The notes beneath the pieces are model-generated. The model was not told the origin of the DNA. It saw only the letters and a list, made by a program, of their open reading frames with translations, and searched no databases. Below, piece after piece: positions 1 to 8,720 of a stretch of DNA of 64,000 nt (within the stretch, counting starts at the first letter, position 1; each line of letters begins with the position of its first letter). The stretch is from Phycisphaerales bacterium UBA854 (GTDB lineage Bacteria > Planctomycetota > Phycisphaerae > Phycisphaerales > SM1A02): positions 72,734-136,733 of the forward strand of contig DBGM01000045.1 in assembly GCA_002295885.1 (NCBI GenBank), read 5' to 3'. Both the position numbers and the translations under genes were made by a program.

Positions 1-54
1 ATGGGTGGCATGGGCGGCATGGGCGGCATGGGCATGCCCGGCATGGGATTCTGA
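1..54 (+). CDS. groL: GroEL C-terminal tail (partial, 5' end outside window)
   Basis: Only the last 17 codons are present, ending in TGA at 52-54. They encode a Gly-Gly-Met repeat tail, the disordered C-terminus typical of the Hsp60 chaperonin GroEL, which projects into the folding chamber. The gene is followed 56 nt later by groES, so the order here is groEL1-groES-groEL2. The tail is a strong signature, but nothing else of the protein can be assessed. Confidence 0.85.
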   Translation: MGGMGGMGGMGMPGMGF

Positions 55-110
55 TTCCCGGCGACCCCTGATCATTGAAACACACTGAAGATAGAAACGG
101 AGAAGAAACA

Positions 111-398
111 ATGTCCGTCAAACCACTTGAAGATCGCGTGCTCGTCCGGCCCCTCGAGGCCGAAGAGAAGACCGCATCCGGCATCTACCTTCCCGAGTCG
201 GCGAAGGAGAAGCCCATGCAGGGAACCGTCGTCGCGATGGGGCCCGGCAAGATGCTGGACAACGGCGAGCGCGTCGAGCCCTCGATCAAGAACGGCGACA
301 CCGTCGTGTACAGCAAGTACGCCGGCACCGAGGTCGAGATCAAGAATGAAACGCACCTGATCATCCGCGAGAGCGAACTGCTCGGCATCATCGAGTAA
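111..398 (+). CDS. groS: Co-chaperonin GroES (Hsp10)
   Basis: A 95-residue protein, the normal GroES length. It forms the heptameric lid of the GroEL folding chamber in the cytoplasm. The N-terminus has the family pattern KPLEDRVLVRPLEAEEKTASG. A mobile-loop region with SGIYLPESAKEKP is followed by the GTVVAMGPGK strand and a C-terminal ELLGIIE. The ATG at 111 is chosen because GGAGAAG at 99-105 lies at ribosome-binding distance; a TTG at 75 in the same frame would only add a non-conserved leader. It lies between two groEL genes and is probably co-transcribed with both. Confidence 0.97.
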   Translation: MSVKPLEDRVLVRPLEAEEKTASGIYLPESAKEKPMQGTVVAMGPGKMLDNGERVEPSIKNGDTVVYSKYAGTEVEIKNETHLIIRESELLGIIE

Positions 399-450
399 GT
401 CCCTCGCGCAGATTCAAGAGCACGTCCGTCCGGACGTCGGGAAGAGCACC

Positions 451-2064
451 ATGTCAACCAAGCAGATGAAATTCGATACCGATGCCCAGAACGCCTTCAA
501 GGAGGGCATCGAACAGATGGCGCGAGCCGTCTCCGTCACGATGGGTCCGAGCGGCCGCAACGTGGTCGTCCAGAAGTCCTACGGCGGTCCCGCCGTCACG
601 AAGGACGGCGTCTCGGTCTCGCGGGAGGTCGAACTCCCCCAGGCGTTCCAGAACATGGGCGCCCAGATGGTCCATCAGGTCGCGAAGAAGACGGCCGATC
701 TGGCCGGTGACGGCACCACGACCGCGACGGTCCTCGCCGGATCCATCTTCAAGTCCGGCCTGCGCCACGTGACGGCGGGAGCCAACGCCGTGGCGATCCA
801 GCGCGGTATCAACGCCGCCGCCCAGGAGGCCGCCTCCTACATCGAATCCATCTCCCGCTCCTGCGCCGGACGCGAGGATCTCCGCAAGATCGCAACCGTC
901 TCCGCCAATCACGACAGCTCGATCGGCGACATCATCTCCGAGGCGCTGGACACCGTTGGGGCCGACGGAGTGGTGGAGGTCGAGGAGGGCAAGACGTCCG
1001 AAACGACGCTCGACTACGTGGAAGGCATGGCCTTCGACAAGGGGTACCTCAGCCCGTACTTCATGACCGATCCCAAGACGACGGAGTGCGTGCTCGAGGA
1101 TGCCGCCATCCTGATCCACGAAAAGAAGATCTCGAATCTCGCGGATCTGCTTCCGCTGCTGAACAAGACCGCGACCGCGGGCAAGCAGCTGCTGATCATC
1201 GCGGAGGACGTCGAGAACGAGGCGCTGGCCGCACTTGTTGTCAACCGGCTGCGCGGCGTGCTCCAGATCTGTGCCGTCAAGGCCCCCGGCTTCGGTGAGC
1301 GGCGCAAGGCCATGCTTGGCGACATCGCCGCCATGACCGGCGGATTGTTCATCTCCGAGGATCTCGGTCGCAATCTGGAGGACGTCGAGCTCGACGAGCT
1401 CGGAACCGCCCAGCGGATCGTGGTGACCAAGGACGGAACGACGATCATCCGGGGCGCCGGAGCCAAGGAGGACATCGAGTCCCGCGCTTCGCAGATCCGG
1501 CTCCAGATCGAGAAGACGACCAGCGACTACGACCGCGAGAAGCTCCAGGAGCGTCTGGCCAAGCTCACCGGCGGCGTCGCCATCATCTCCGTGGGCGGTG
1601 CGACCGAAGTGGAGATGAAGGAGTGCAAGGATCGTGTGGACGACGCGCTGTCCGCCAGCCGTGCGGCCGCCAAGGAGGGCTACGTGCCCGGCGGAGGCGT
1701 CTCGTTCATCCGTGCCCAGCAGCATCTTCGTTCCAAGGCCGCGTCCATCGAGGGTGACGAGGCGATCGGCTACGAGATCCTCGCCCGTTCGCTCGAGGCG
1801 CCCGCCTGGCACATCGCGGAGAACTGCGGCATGGACGGTGATGTCGTGGTCGAGAAGATCCGCGACGGCGAAGGCGACTTCGGCTACGACGCCGGTGCGG
1901 ATGTCTACGGCGACCTCGTCGAGCGGGGCATCATCGATCCGGCCCTGGTGGTCTGCGTGTCGATGAAGAACGCGGCGTCGGTCTCGGGCCTCCTCCTGAC
2001 GACCGACGTGGCGATCACCGATCTCGAGGACGACGCCGATCCGATCCAGAACGCGATCGTGTAA
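451..2064 (+). CDS. groL: Second GroEL chaperonin, without GGM tail
   Basis: A 537-residue group I chaperonin that refolds proteins with ATP and GroES. The ATP-site motif GDGTTTAT starts at Gly86, with Asp87 as in E. coli GroEL. The catalytic Asp398 is conserved in RVDDAL, and the apical/intermediate domain motifs PGGGVSFIRA and KAPGFGERRKAML are present. Unlike the GroEL whose tail opens the window, this copy ends in DADPIQNAIV with no Gly-Gly-Met repeat, so it is a specialised paralogue. It follows groES by 52 nt and precedes dnaJ by 19 nt. Which of the two copies is the essential one cannot be told from the sequence. Confidence 0.96.
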   Translation: MSTKQMKFDTDAQNAFKEGIEQMARAVSVTMGPSGRNVVVQKSYGGPAVTKDGVSVSREVELPQAFQNMGAQMVHQVAKKTADLAGDGTTTATVLAGSIFKSGLRHVTAGANAVAIQRGINAAAQEAASYIESISRSCAGREDLRKIATVSANHDSSIGDIISEALDTVGADGVVEVEEGKTSETTLDYVEGMAFDKGYLSPYFMTDPKTTECVLEDAAILIHEKKISNLADLLPLLNKTATAGKQLLIIAEDVENEALAALVVNRLRGVLQICAVKAPGFGERRKAMLGDIAAMTGGLFISEDLGRNLEDVELDELGTAQRIVVTKDGTTIIRGAGAKEDIESRASQIRLQIEKTTSDYDREKLQERLAKLTGGVAIISVGGATEVEMKECKDRVDDALSASRAAAKEGYVPGGGVSFIRAQQHLRSKAASIEGDEAIGYEILARSLEAPAWHIAENCGMDGDVVVEKIRDGEGDFGYDAGADVYGDLVERGIIDPALVVCVSMKNAASVSGLLLTTDVAITDLEDDADPIQNAIV

Positions 2065-2083
2065 CTGACCGGGAGTCGGACGC

Positions 2084-3235
2084 ATGGCGACGACGCGGTG
2101 CTACTACGAGATCCTCAACGTCGAACGCACCGCGTCCGGTGACGAGATCAAGCGCTCGTATCGTCGTCTGGCGATGAAGTTCCATCCCGATCGGAACCCG
2201 GACGATCCCGAGGCCGAGGTGCGGTTCAAGGAGGCGGCCGAAGCCTACGAGGTGCTGGCCGACGAGGAACGGCGCCGCATGTACGACCAGTACGGCCGGG
2301 ACGGACTGCGGTCCCGCCCGGGCCACGACTTCCGCTCGATGAATCCGGAGGACATCTTCTCGATGTTCGACGAGATCTTCGGTGGCGGGCGTCGGGGTCG
2401 TGGCGGCGGTGGTCGGCCCCGGGCCCAGGGCTACGACCTCGAGACCGAGGTCGAACTCGAGCTCGAGGAGGTCTTGACCGGTGCGACGCGGGAGGTCGCC
2501 TTCACGCGGCTGGACGTCTGCCAGACCTGCAACGGTTCCGGAGCCAAGCCGGGCACGCAGCCGGTCGCCTGTCAGCGTTGCAGCGGCTCCGGTCAGGTCA
2601 CCCAGGCCGGTCTCGGTGGCATGTTCCGCATGGTGGTCAGCTGTCAGGACTGCGGCGGGCGGGGGTCGGTCATCATGGATCCCTGTCCCGACTGCGGCGG
2701 GCGGGGGCGTGTGCCGGTCGATCGTCGGATCGAAGTCAAGATTCCCGCCGGCATCTCCGCGGGTCAGGCGATCCGGATTCCCAACGAAGGCGAACCGCCG
2801 CCGCCGGAGGCCGATCCGGCTGGAGAGGGCCCGCGTGGCGATCTGCACGTCGTGACGAGGGTCAAGGAGCACGAATGCTTCGAGCGTGACGGGGACCATC
2901 TGATCGTCGTCATGCCGGCGGTCTTCACCCAGTTGGCGCTGGGTGCGGAAGTCGAGGTTCCCGGTCTGGGAGAAGAGGAACTGCACGAGCTGTCGATTCA
3001 GCCCGGTACCCAGCACGGAGCGTTGTTCCGGATCACCGGAGCGGGCGTCCCCAATCTCCGGACCGGTCGACGAGGAGACCTCGTCGTCGTCGTCAAGCTC
3101 ATCGTGCCGTCGAAGCTCGACGAGCATCAGAAGGAACTCCTCCGTTCCTACGCGGAGACGGAGGAGGTCGAAGTCGGGGCGTCAAGCCCGTCGTTGTGGA
3201 ATCGAATCAAGGACGCCGTCACCGGTCGTCATTGA
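2084..3235 (+). CDS. dnaJ: Chaperone protein DnaJ (type I Hsp40)
   Basis: A 383-residue type I J-protein that delivers substrates to DnaK and stimulates its ATPase. The J domain (about residues 1-70) carries the essential HPD in MKFHPDRNPDD. A short Gly/Arg-rich linker follows (GGGRRGRGGGG). The zinc-binding region then has four CxxCxGxG-type repeats (CQTCNGSG, CQRCSGSG, CQDCGGRG, CPDCGGRG) at about 145-215, and the C-terminal substrate-binding domains complete the protein. It lies between groEL2 and grpE in a chaperone operon; dnaK itself is not in the window. Confidence 0.97.
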   Translation: MATTRCYYEILNVERTASGDEIKRSYRRLAMKFHPDRNPDDPEAEVRFKEAAEAYEVLADEERRRMYDQYGRDGLRSRPGHDFRSMNPEDIFSMFDEIFGGGRRGRGGGGRPRAQGYDLETEVELELEEVLTGATREVAFTRLDVCQTCNGSGAKPGTQPVACQRCSGSGQVTQAGLGGMFRMVVSCQDCGGRGSVIMDPCPDCGGRGRVPVDRRIEVKIPAGISAGQAIRIPNEGEPPPPEADPAGEGPRGDLHVVTRVKEHECFERDGDHLIVVMPAVFTQLALGAEVEVPGLGEEELHELSIQPGTQHGALFRITGAGVPNLRTGRRGDLVVVVKLIVPSKLDEHQKELLRSYAETEEVEVGASSPSLWNRIKDAVTGRH

Positions 3236-3255
3236 GAAGCAAAGGAGGCGTCGTG

Positions 3256-3855
3256 ATGCGCCCCGAAGACACCGACATGGAACAGCCGACGGCCGAAGAG
3301 GTCCAGGATGTGGTGCAGGACGAGACGTCCGAGGACGCGGAGCCGGCACGACTGACTCCGGACGAGATCGAGGAGGTCATCGAGGACGGCGACGAACTCA
3401 CCCGGCGCTGCGTGGAGCAGCTGCTCGAGGACTGCAACGCCGCCGCCGAGTCCCGCCAGCGTGCCCTCGCCGACTTCAAGAACTTCCAGCGCCGTGCGAC
3501 GGAGCAGGAGCAGCGGATGCACCTCATCGTGTCCGCCGGCGTCCTCCGTTCGGTGCTGCCGGTGCTCGACCAGCTGGACATGGCCCTGCAGCAGGATCCG
3601 GACCAGGTCGGTTCGGACCAGATCCTCTCCGGGGTGCAGATCGTCCGCGACGAACTGGACAAGGTGCTCGGCGAACAGGGAGTGGATCGCATCGAACCGG
3701 TCCCCGGAGACGAGTTCGACCCCACCCGGCACGAAGCGATGCTCAAGCAGGAGGCGGACGGCGTCGAGTCGGGCCGGATCACCAGCCTGCTCCAGGTCGG
3801 CTACCAGAAGAGCGACCAGGTCCTGCGTGCCGCCAAGGTGGCGGTCGCCCCCTGA
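3256..3855 (+). CDS. grpE: Nucleotide exchange factor GrpE
   Basis: A 199-residue protein that promotes ADP release from DnaK. An acidic N-terminal region is followed by a long helix (about 60-110) with the family pattern RALADFKNFQRRATEQEQR and a C-terminal beta domain (DPTRHEAMLK, then GYQKSDQVLRAAKVAVAP), both typical of GrpE. The ATG at 3256 has AAAGGAGG at 3241-3248 in front of it. An upstream GTG at 3253 is also possible but would shift the start by only one codon. Gene order dnaJ-grpE with a 20 nt gap indicates one transcript. Confidence 0.95.
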   Translation: MRPEDTDMEQPTAEEVQDVVQDETSEDAEPARLTPDEIEEVIEDGDELTRRCVEQLLEDCNAAAESRQRALADFKNFQRRATEQEQRMHLIVSAGVLRSVLPVLDQLDMALQQDPDQVGSDQILSGVQIVRDELDKVLGEQGVDRIEPVPGDEFDPTRHEAMLKQEADGVESGRITSLLQVGYQKSDQVLRAAKVAVAP

Positions 3856-3861
3856 CCCGCC

Positions 3862-4203
3862 ATGCCCACCTACGACTACCGATGTGAGGCATGCGATCAC
3901 GAGTTCGAGCTCTTCCAGCAGATGAGTGCGCCGGTCGAGACGGTCTGTCCCAAGTGCGGGCTGGAGTCGCTGCGTCGACTCGTCGGAACCGGCGGGGGCA
4001 TCCTCTTCAAGGGATCGGGCTTCTACGAGACCGACTACCGCAGCGCCTCCTACAAGAAGGCGGCCGATTCCGATCGGAAATCGAACGATTCCGCAGCCAA
4101 GCCAACCGAGACCGGCGGTACCAAGAAATCATCCGATTCGTCGGGCGGCTCGGGATCGTCCAGAGGTTCGTCGGGCAGTTCATCCGGTTCCGGTGCGGAC
4201 TGA
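3862..4203 (+). CDS. FmdB-family zinc ribbon protein
   Basis: A 113-residue protein starting MPTYDYRCEACDHEF, the hallmark of the FmdB/CxxC_CxxC_SSSS zinc ribbon family. Two CxxC pairs (CEAC and CPKC) lie at about residues 8-11 and 32-35, followed by GSGFYETDYR. The second half is low complexity, rich in Ser, Gly and Lys, as is common in this family. The biochemical role is not established; members are often annotated as putative regulatory proteins. It begins 6 nt after grpE and is the last gene of the chaperone cluster. Confidence 0.88.
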   Translation: MPTYDYRCEACDHEFELFQQMSAPVETVCPKCGLESLRRLVGTGGGILFKGSGFYETDYRSASYKKAADSDRKSNDSAAKPTETGGTKKSSDSSGGSGSSRGSSGSSSGSGAD

Positions 4204-4245
4204 CACCATCTGCGTGTACCGTGTGCACGCTCACGAAGGAAAACG

Positions 4246-6594
4246 ATGCCCGCCGCCTTCATTCCCCGCATCCTCACCGAGGTCTCCTCGCTGACCGACG
4301 ACCCGCCGACACCGGCGCAGCTGGCGCGACGGATGAAGGTGTCCGAGGCGGACGGCGAGCGGTTTGACCGTGCGATCGAGCAGCTGGTCTCCGATCGTCG
4401 AATCAGGCGGGGCCGCGACGGCCGACTCCGTCTTCCGGAGATGGGCAACGAGATCGTCGGGATCTTCCGACAGACCCGCCGCGGGTTCGGATTCGTGGTG
4501 CCCGAGCGCCCCACCCGCGAAGGTGATCTCTACATCGCGGTGCACGACACCGGCGGCGCCCTGACCGGCGACCGGGTGCACGCGGTGGTGACGGGTCGCC
4601 GCAGGCGGGGACGGACGCAGCAGCCGACCGGTCGCATCGACGAGGTGCTCAAGCGGGCGCAGACCGTCTTCGCCGGACGACTGGTCCGCAAGCACGGTCG
4701 CTGGATGATCGAACCGGACGGCCGGAGCCTGCGCTGCGATGTGCTGGTGGGGGATCCCCATGCCCGGGGCGCCGGTGAAGGCGCGAAGGTCGTCTTCGAA
4801 CTGACCTCCTGGCCCGAGGGCGACTACATGGCCGAGGGGGTCATCACCGAAGTACTGGGTGCGTGCGGGGAGCCGCACGTCGAGACGCAGGCCGTGATCG
4901 CCGCCAGCGGATTCTCCGTGGACTTTCCCGCCGAGGCCACGAACGAGGCCCGTGAGGCCATCGGGCGATTCGACTCCGCCGGGTGCGAACCCGGACACCG
5001 CGAGGATCTTCGGGATGCCCTGATCTTCACCATCGATCCGCCGGAGGCGAGGGACTTCGACGATGCGATCTCGGTCGAATGGGACGAGTCGTCGAGGCGG
5101 TGGACGTTGGGCATCCACATCGCCGATGTGGCACGATTCGTGCCGTACGGTGGTCCGCTCGATCGCGAGGCGACCGGTCGCGGAAACAGCGTCTACCTGC
5201 CGAACCACGTCATTCCGATGCTGCCGGAGATCCTCTCCAACGGCGTCTGCTCCCTCCAGGAGGGGGTCGATCGATTCACGATGTCCGCCTTCATCCAGTT
5301 CGACGAACGCGGCGAGGTGCAGGGGCAGCGGTTCTGTCGATCGATGATCCGTTCCTGCAAGCGTATGACCTACCTCGAGGCCCAGGCCCTGATCGACGGT
5401 GATCCCGACGAGGCCGCCAAGCACGCCCGGACCGATACGCCCGTGTCCGAGGAGCTGCTCGAGGCGATGCGCCTGTCGGACCGTCTGGCGAAGACCCTGC
5501 GGAAGCGGCGGCAGCGCGACGGGATGATCGTGCTCGATCTTCCCGAGGCCGAACTCTTCTTCGACGACCGGGGTCGGGTGCGGGACATCCTTCCCGAGGA
5601 CGGCGCCTTCACCCACACCCTGATCGAGATGTTCATGGTGGAGGCCAACGAGGCCGTGGCCAGGCACTTCGAGGACATCGAGATCCCCGCCATGCGGCGC
5701 ATCCACCCCGAGCCGAGCTTCGACGACCTCGAGGAGGTCCGCACCATGGTGAGCGGACACGGGGTGAAGATTCCGGACCATCCCACCCGGAAGGATCTCC
5801 AGCGGGTCCTCGATGCGACCCGCGACACTCCGGCGGCCCGGAGCGTGCACTTCGCGATCCTGCGTTCACTCACGAAGGCTTCGTATTCGCCGCTGCCGAT
5901 CGGCCACTTCGCACTGGCGTCGAACCAGTACGTGCACTTCACCTCGCCGATCCGACGCTACCCGGACCTGACGGTGCACCGGGCGCTCGACGCCTGGCTC
6001 GACGCGACGGAGAACGGGACGAAACCGTCGTCGCTCGGCCGCAAGCGGATGCGCGCCGAACTGGCGAAGGACGAACGCGTGCTCGGCGAGCAGGACCTGG
6101 TCGTCCTCGGTGCACAGTGTTCGATGACCGAAGAGCGGGCCACCGCGGCCGAACGCGATCTCAACCAGTTCTTCAGCCTTCTCTACGTCGAGGAGCATCA
6201 TCTCGGTGATGTGCTTCCCGGCGTCATCTGCGGATTCAACCGCGGGGGATTGTTCGTCTCCCTCGATCGCTATCTGGTCGAAGGCACGGTCCGATGGAGT
6301 GCCATGGACGGCGAGGGTGGCGGTCGGTCGGACCGGTGGAGCGAGATCGGCGGAACGGGACGGATCGTGGCCCAGCGGTCCGGGGCCGTGCTGGCGATCG
6401 GGGATCCCGTGACCGTGCAGGTCGTCCAGGTCAGTCCCGCGGGCCGCTACATGGATCTAATGCTCGTGAACCGCCCGGAACGCTACGCCCGCAAGGAAGA
6501 CCGGCGTTCGCGGAACGCCCGCTCGGGCAAGCGGTCCGGCAAGCGGTCCGGCAAGCAGTCGGGCAAGCGGTCCGGAAAGAAGCGACGCCGCTGA
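4246..6594 (+). CDS. rnr: Ribonuclease R (RNB-family 3'-5' exoribonuclease)
   Basis: A 782-residue exoribonuclease that degrades structured RNA. The layout is an N-terminal winged-helix region (about 10-75), cold-shock-like OB domains, an RNB catalytic domain and a C-terminal S1 domain. The catalytic acidic cluster is in IDPPEARDFDDAIS (about residue 265-278), and the family block HFTSPIRRYPDLTVHR is intact. The extreme C-terminus is a run of SGKR units followed by KKRRR, a basic RNA-binding tail as seen in RNase R, here produced by a tandem DNA repeat. The start is the ATG with GAAGGA-type purines just upstream (about 4236-4242). Annotation as RNase R rather than RNase II rests on the length, the winged helix and the basic tail. 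Confidence 0.94.
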   Translation: MPAAFIPRILTEVSSLTDDPPTPAQLARRMKVSEADGERFDRAIEQLVSDRRIRRGRDGRLRLPEMGNEIVGIFRQTRRGFGFVVPERPTREGDLYIAVHDTGGALTGDRVHAVVTGRRRRGRTQQPTGRIDEVLKRAQTVFAGRLVRKHGRWMIEPDGRSLRCDVLVGDPHARGAGEGAKVVFELTSWPEGDYMAEGVITEVLGACGEPHVETQAVIAASGFSVDFPAEATNEAREAIGRFDSAGCEPGHREDLRDALIFTIDPPEARDFDDAISVEWDESSRRWTLGIHIADVARFVPYGGPLDREATGRGNSVYLPNHVIPMLPEILSNGVCSLQEGVDRFTMSAFIQFDERGEVQGQRFCRSMIRSCKRMTYLEAQALIDGDPDEAAKHARTDTPVSEELLEAMRLSDRLAKTLRKRRQRDGMIVLDLPEAELFFDDRGRVRDILPEDGAFTHTLIEMFMVEANEAVARHFEDIEIPAMRRIHPEPSFDDLEEVRTMVSGHGVKIPDHPTRKDLQRVLDATRDTPAARSVHFAILRSLTKASYSPLPIGHFALASNQYVHFTSPIRRYPDLTVHRALDAWLDATENGTKPSSLGRKRMRAELAKDERVLGEQDLVVLGAQCSMTEERATAAERDLNQFFSLLYVEEHHLGDVLPGVICGFNRGGLFVSLDRYLVEGTVRWSAMDGEGGGRSDRWSEIGGTGRIVAQRSGAVLAIGDPVTVQVVQVSPAGRYMDLMLVNRPERYARKEDRRSRNARSGKRSGKRSGKQSGKRSGKKRRR
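6523..6582 (+). repeat. Five in-frame 12-nt tandem repeats in rnr
   Basis: Units at 6523-6534, 6535-6546, 6547-6558, 6559-6570 and 6571-6582 are near copies of TCCGGCAAGCGG, each encoding Ser-Gly-Lys-Arg/Gln/Lys. The repeat lies in the basic C-terminal tail of RNase R and keeps the frame, so copy-number changes would only lengthen or shorten the tail. Confidence 0.9.
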
Positions 6595-6627
6595 ATCCGC
6601 TAGGCTGGGGCACCCAAGGAGGTGCCC

Positions 6628-8619
6628 ATGTCCGATCAGCAGAGCAGTTTCGATTCCGTCCTGAGTGAAGATCGCGTCTTTCCCCCGTCGCCCGACGCGG
6701 GTGCTTCGCTCGGCGGTGCCTGGATCGATTCGATGGAGTCCTACCGCGACCTGCACGCCAAGTCGGTGGCCGACCCCGAGGGATTCTGGGCCGCGGCGGC
6801 CGAGGATCTCGACTGGTTCAGTCACTGGGACACGGTGCTGGAATGGAACCTGCCCGATGCCCGCTGGTTCATCGGCGGCACCCTGAACGCCTGCTGGAAC
6901 TGCGTCGACCGGCACGTCGAAAGCGGACACGGCGACGAAGTCGCCATCGTCTGGGAAGGCGAGCCCATGCCCGGGGGCGAACCTGATGTGCGGCATCTCA
7001 CCTACGCGGAGGTGCAGGACAAGGTGATCCGGTTCGCGGCGGCATTGAAGGGCCTCGGCATCGGCAAGGGTGACATCGTCACCATCTACATGGGCATGGT
7101 GCCCGAACTGGCCATCGCCTGTCTCGCCTGCGCCCGCATCGGCGCGCCGCACTCGGTGATCTTCGGAGGCTTCTCGTCCCAGGCGATCGTGGATCGGGTC
7201 GAGGATGCCGACAGTCGCATCGTGATCACCTGCGACGGGGCGTGGCGCCGGGGATTGATCGTGCCCCTGAAGGACAACGTGGACGAGGCGGCCCGCAACA
7301 CGGACCGCATCGAGCATGTGGTCGTCCTCAAGCGCTGCGAGAACGAGGTGCAGTGGATCGACGGTCGTGACGCGTGGTGGCACGATCTGATGGAGTCCGG
7401 CGACGGCCCCGTGGAGTGTCCGTGCGAGCCCATGGACAGCGAGGACATGCTGTTCCTCCTCTACACCTCCGGTTCCACCGGAAAGCCCAAGGGCATCATG
7501 CACACGACCGGCGGATACATGGTCTACACCATGCTCACGAGCCGCTACACCTTCAATCTGCGTCCCGACTGCGACCAGATGTACTGGTGCACGGCGGACG
7601 TGGGCTGGATCACCGGGCACAGCTACATCATCTACGGGGTCATGGCGAACCGCGTGCCCACCCTCATGTACGAGGGGGCTCCGAACCATCCCGAGCCGGA
7701 TCGATTCTGGTCCATCGTCGAGCGGCACAAGGTCACGCAGTTCTACACCGCACCGACCGCCATCCGTGCGTTCATGAAGTGGGGAGACGAGCATCCGGCG
7801 AAGCACGACCTCTCCAGCCTGAAGCTGCTGGGCACGGTCGGTGAGCCGATCAACCCCGAGGCCTGGATGTGGTACCACCGCGTCATCGGCTCCCAACGGT
7901 GTCCCATCGTCGACACGTGGTGGCAGACCGAGACGGGCGGACACATGATCACGCCGCTGCCGGCCGTGACGCCGACGGTGCCTGGATCCTGCACGCTGCC
8001 GTTCCTGGGCATCGACGCCATCGTCTGCGACGAGCGGGGGAACGAGGTGCCGCCCAACAGCGGGGGGCTGCTCGCCATCCGCACGCCGTGGCCATCCATG
8101 CTCCGCGGCGTCTACGGCGACCGGCAACGCTTCATCGACACCTACTTCTCGACGGTAGACGGCATGTACTTCGCCGGGGACAGCGCCCGCCGCGACGATC
8201 GCGGGTACTTCTGGATCATGGGTCGCGTCGACGACGTCATCAATGTCTCCGGACATCGCCTGGGCACGATGGAGGTCGAGTCCGCCCTGGTCAGCCATTC
8301 ATCGGTGGTGGAAGCCGCGGTGGTGGGCATGCCGCATGAGATCAAGGGCACGGGCATCGCCGCCTTCGTCACCCTCGATCCGTCCGGGGAGCCCGGCGAC
8401 GAACTCAAGGTGGCGTTGCGCGAGCACGTTGCGAAGGAGATCGGCGCCATCGCCAAGCCGGACATGATCCGGTTCACCGATGCGCTGCCCAAGACCCGTT
8501 CCGGCAAGATCATGCGCCGGCTGCTGCGGGATATCGCGGCCGGGGCCGAATCGACCGGAGACGTGACCACCCTTGAGGACTTCTCGGTGCTCGCCAAGCT
8601 GCGGGACGACGAGGAGTAG
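6628..8619 (+). CDS. acs: Acetyl-CoA synthetase (acetate-CoA ligase)
   Basis: A 663-residue AMP-forming ligase that converts acetate, ATP and CoA to acetyl-CoA. The adenylation P-loop motif YTSGSTGKPKGIMHTTGG lies at about 285-302, WWQTETGG at about 430, and the C-terminal acylation/deacetylation site PKTRSGKIMRR near residue 625, where the Lys is the usual target of regulatory acetylation. The ATG at 6628 is chosen because AAGGAGG at 6616-6622 is well placed for it; a GTG at 6622 would overlap that site. It follows rnr by 33 nt, and there is no acetylation/deacetylation gene nearby. Confidence 0.96.
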   Translation: MSDQQSSFDSVLSEDRVFPPSPDAGASLGGAWIDSMESYRDLHAKSVADPEGFWAAAAEDLDWFSHWDTVLEWNLPDARWFIGGTLNACWNCVDRHVESGHGDEVAIVWEGEPMPGGEPDVRHLTYAEVQDKVIRFAAALKGLGIGKGDIVTIYMGMVPELAIACLACARIGAPHSVIFGGFSSQAIVDRVEDADSRIVITCDGAWRRGLIVPLKDNVDEAARNTDRIEHVVVLKRCENEVQWIDGRDAWWHDLMESGDGPVECPCEPMDSEDMLFLLYTSGSTGKPKGIMHTTGGYMVYTMLTSRYTFNLRPDCDQMYWCTADVGWITGHSYIIYGVMANRVPTLMYEGAPNHPEPDRFWSIVERHKVTQFYTAPTAIRAFMKWGDEHPAKHDLSSLKLLGTVGEPINPEAWMWYHRVIGSQRCPIVDTWWQTETGGHMITPLPAVTPTVPGSCTLPFLGIDAIVCDERGNEVPPNSGGLLAIRTPWPSMLRGVYGDRQRFIDTYFSTVDGMYFAGDSARRDDRGYFWIMGRVDDVINVSGHRLGTMEVESALVSHSSVVEAAVVGMPHEIKGTGIAAFVTLDPSGEPGDELKVALREHVAKEIGAIAKPDMIRFTDALPKTRSGKIMRRLLRDIAAGAESTGDVTTLEDFSVLAKLRDDEE

Positions 8620-8720
8620 GGGGTTCGAACAGGGCAATTTGCGAGGCGGTGGGGCCCGATCTACAGTGCACGGCTCGGGATCGCGGTGGGCGATCCATTC
8701 CCCTCCCTCAGGAGCCTTTC

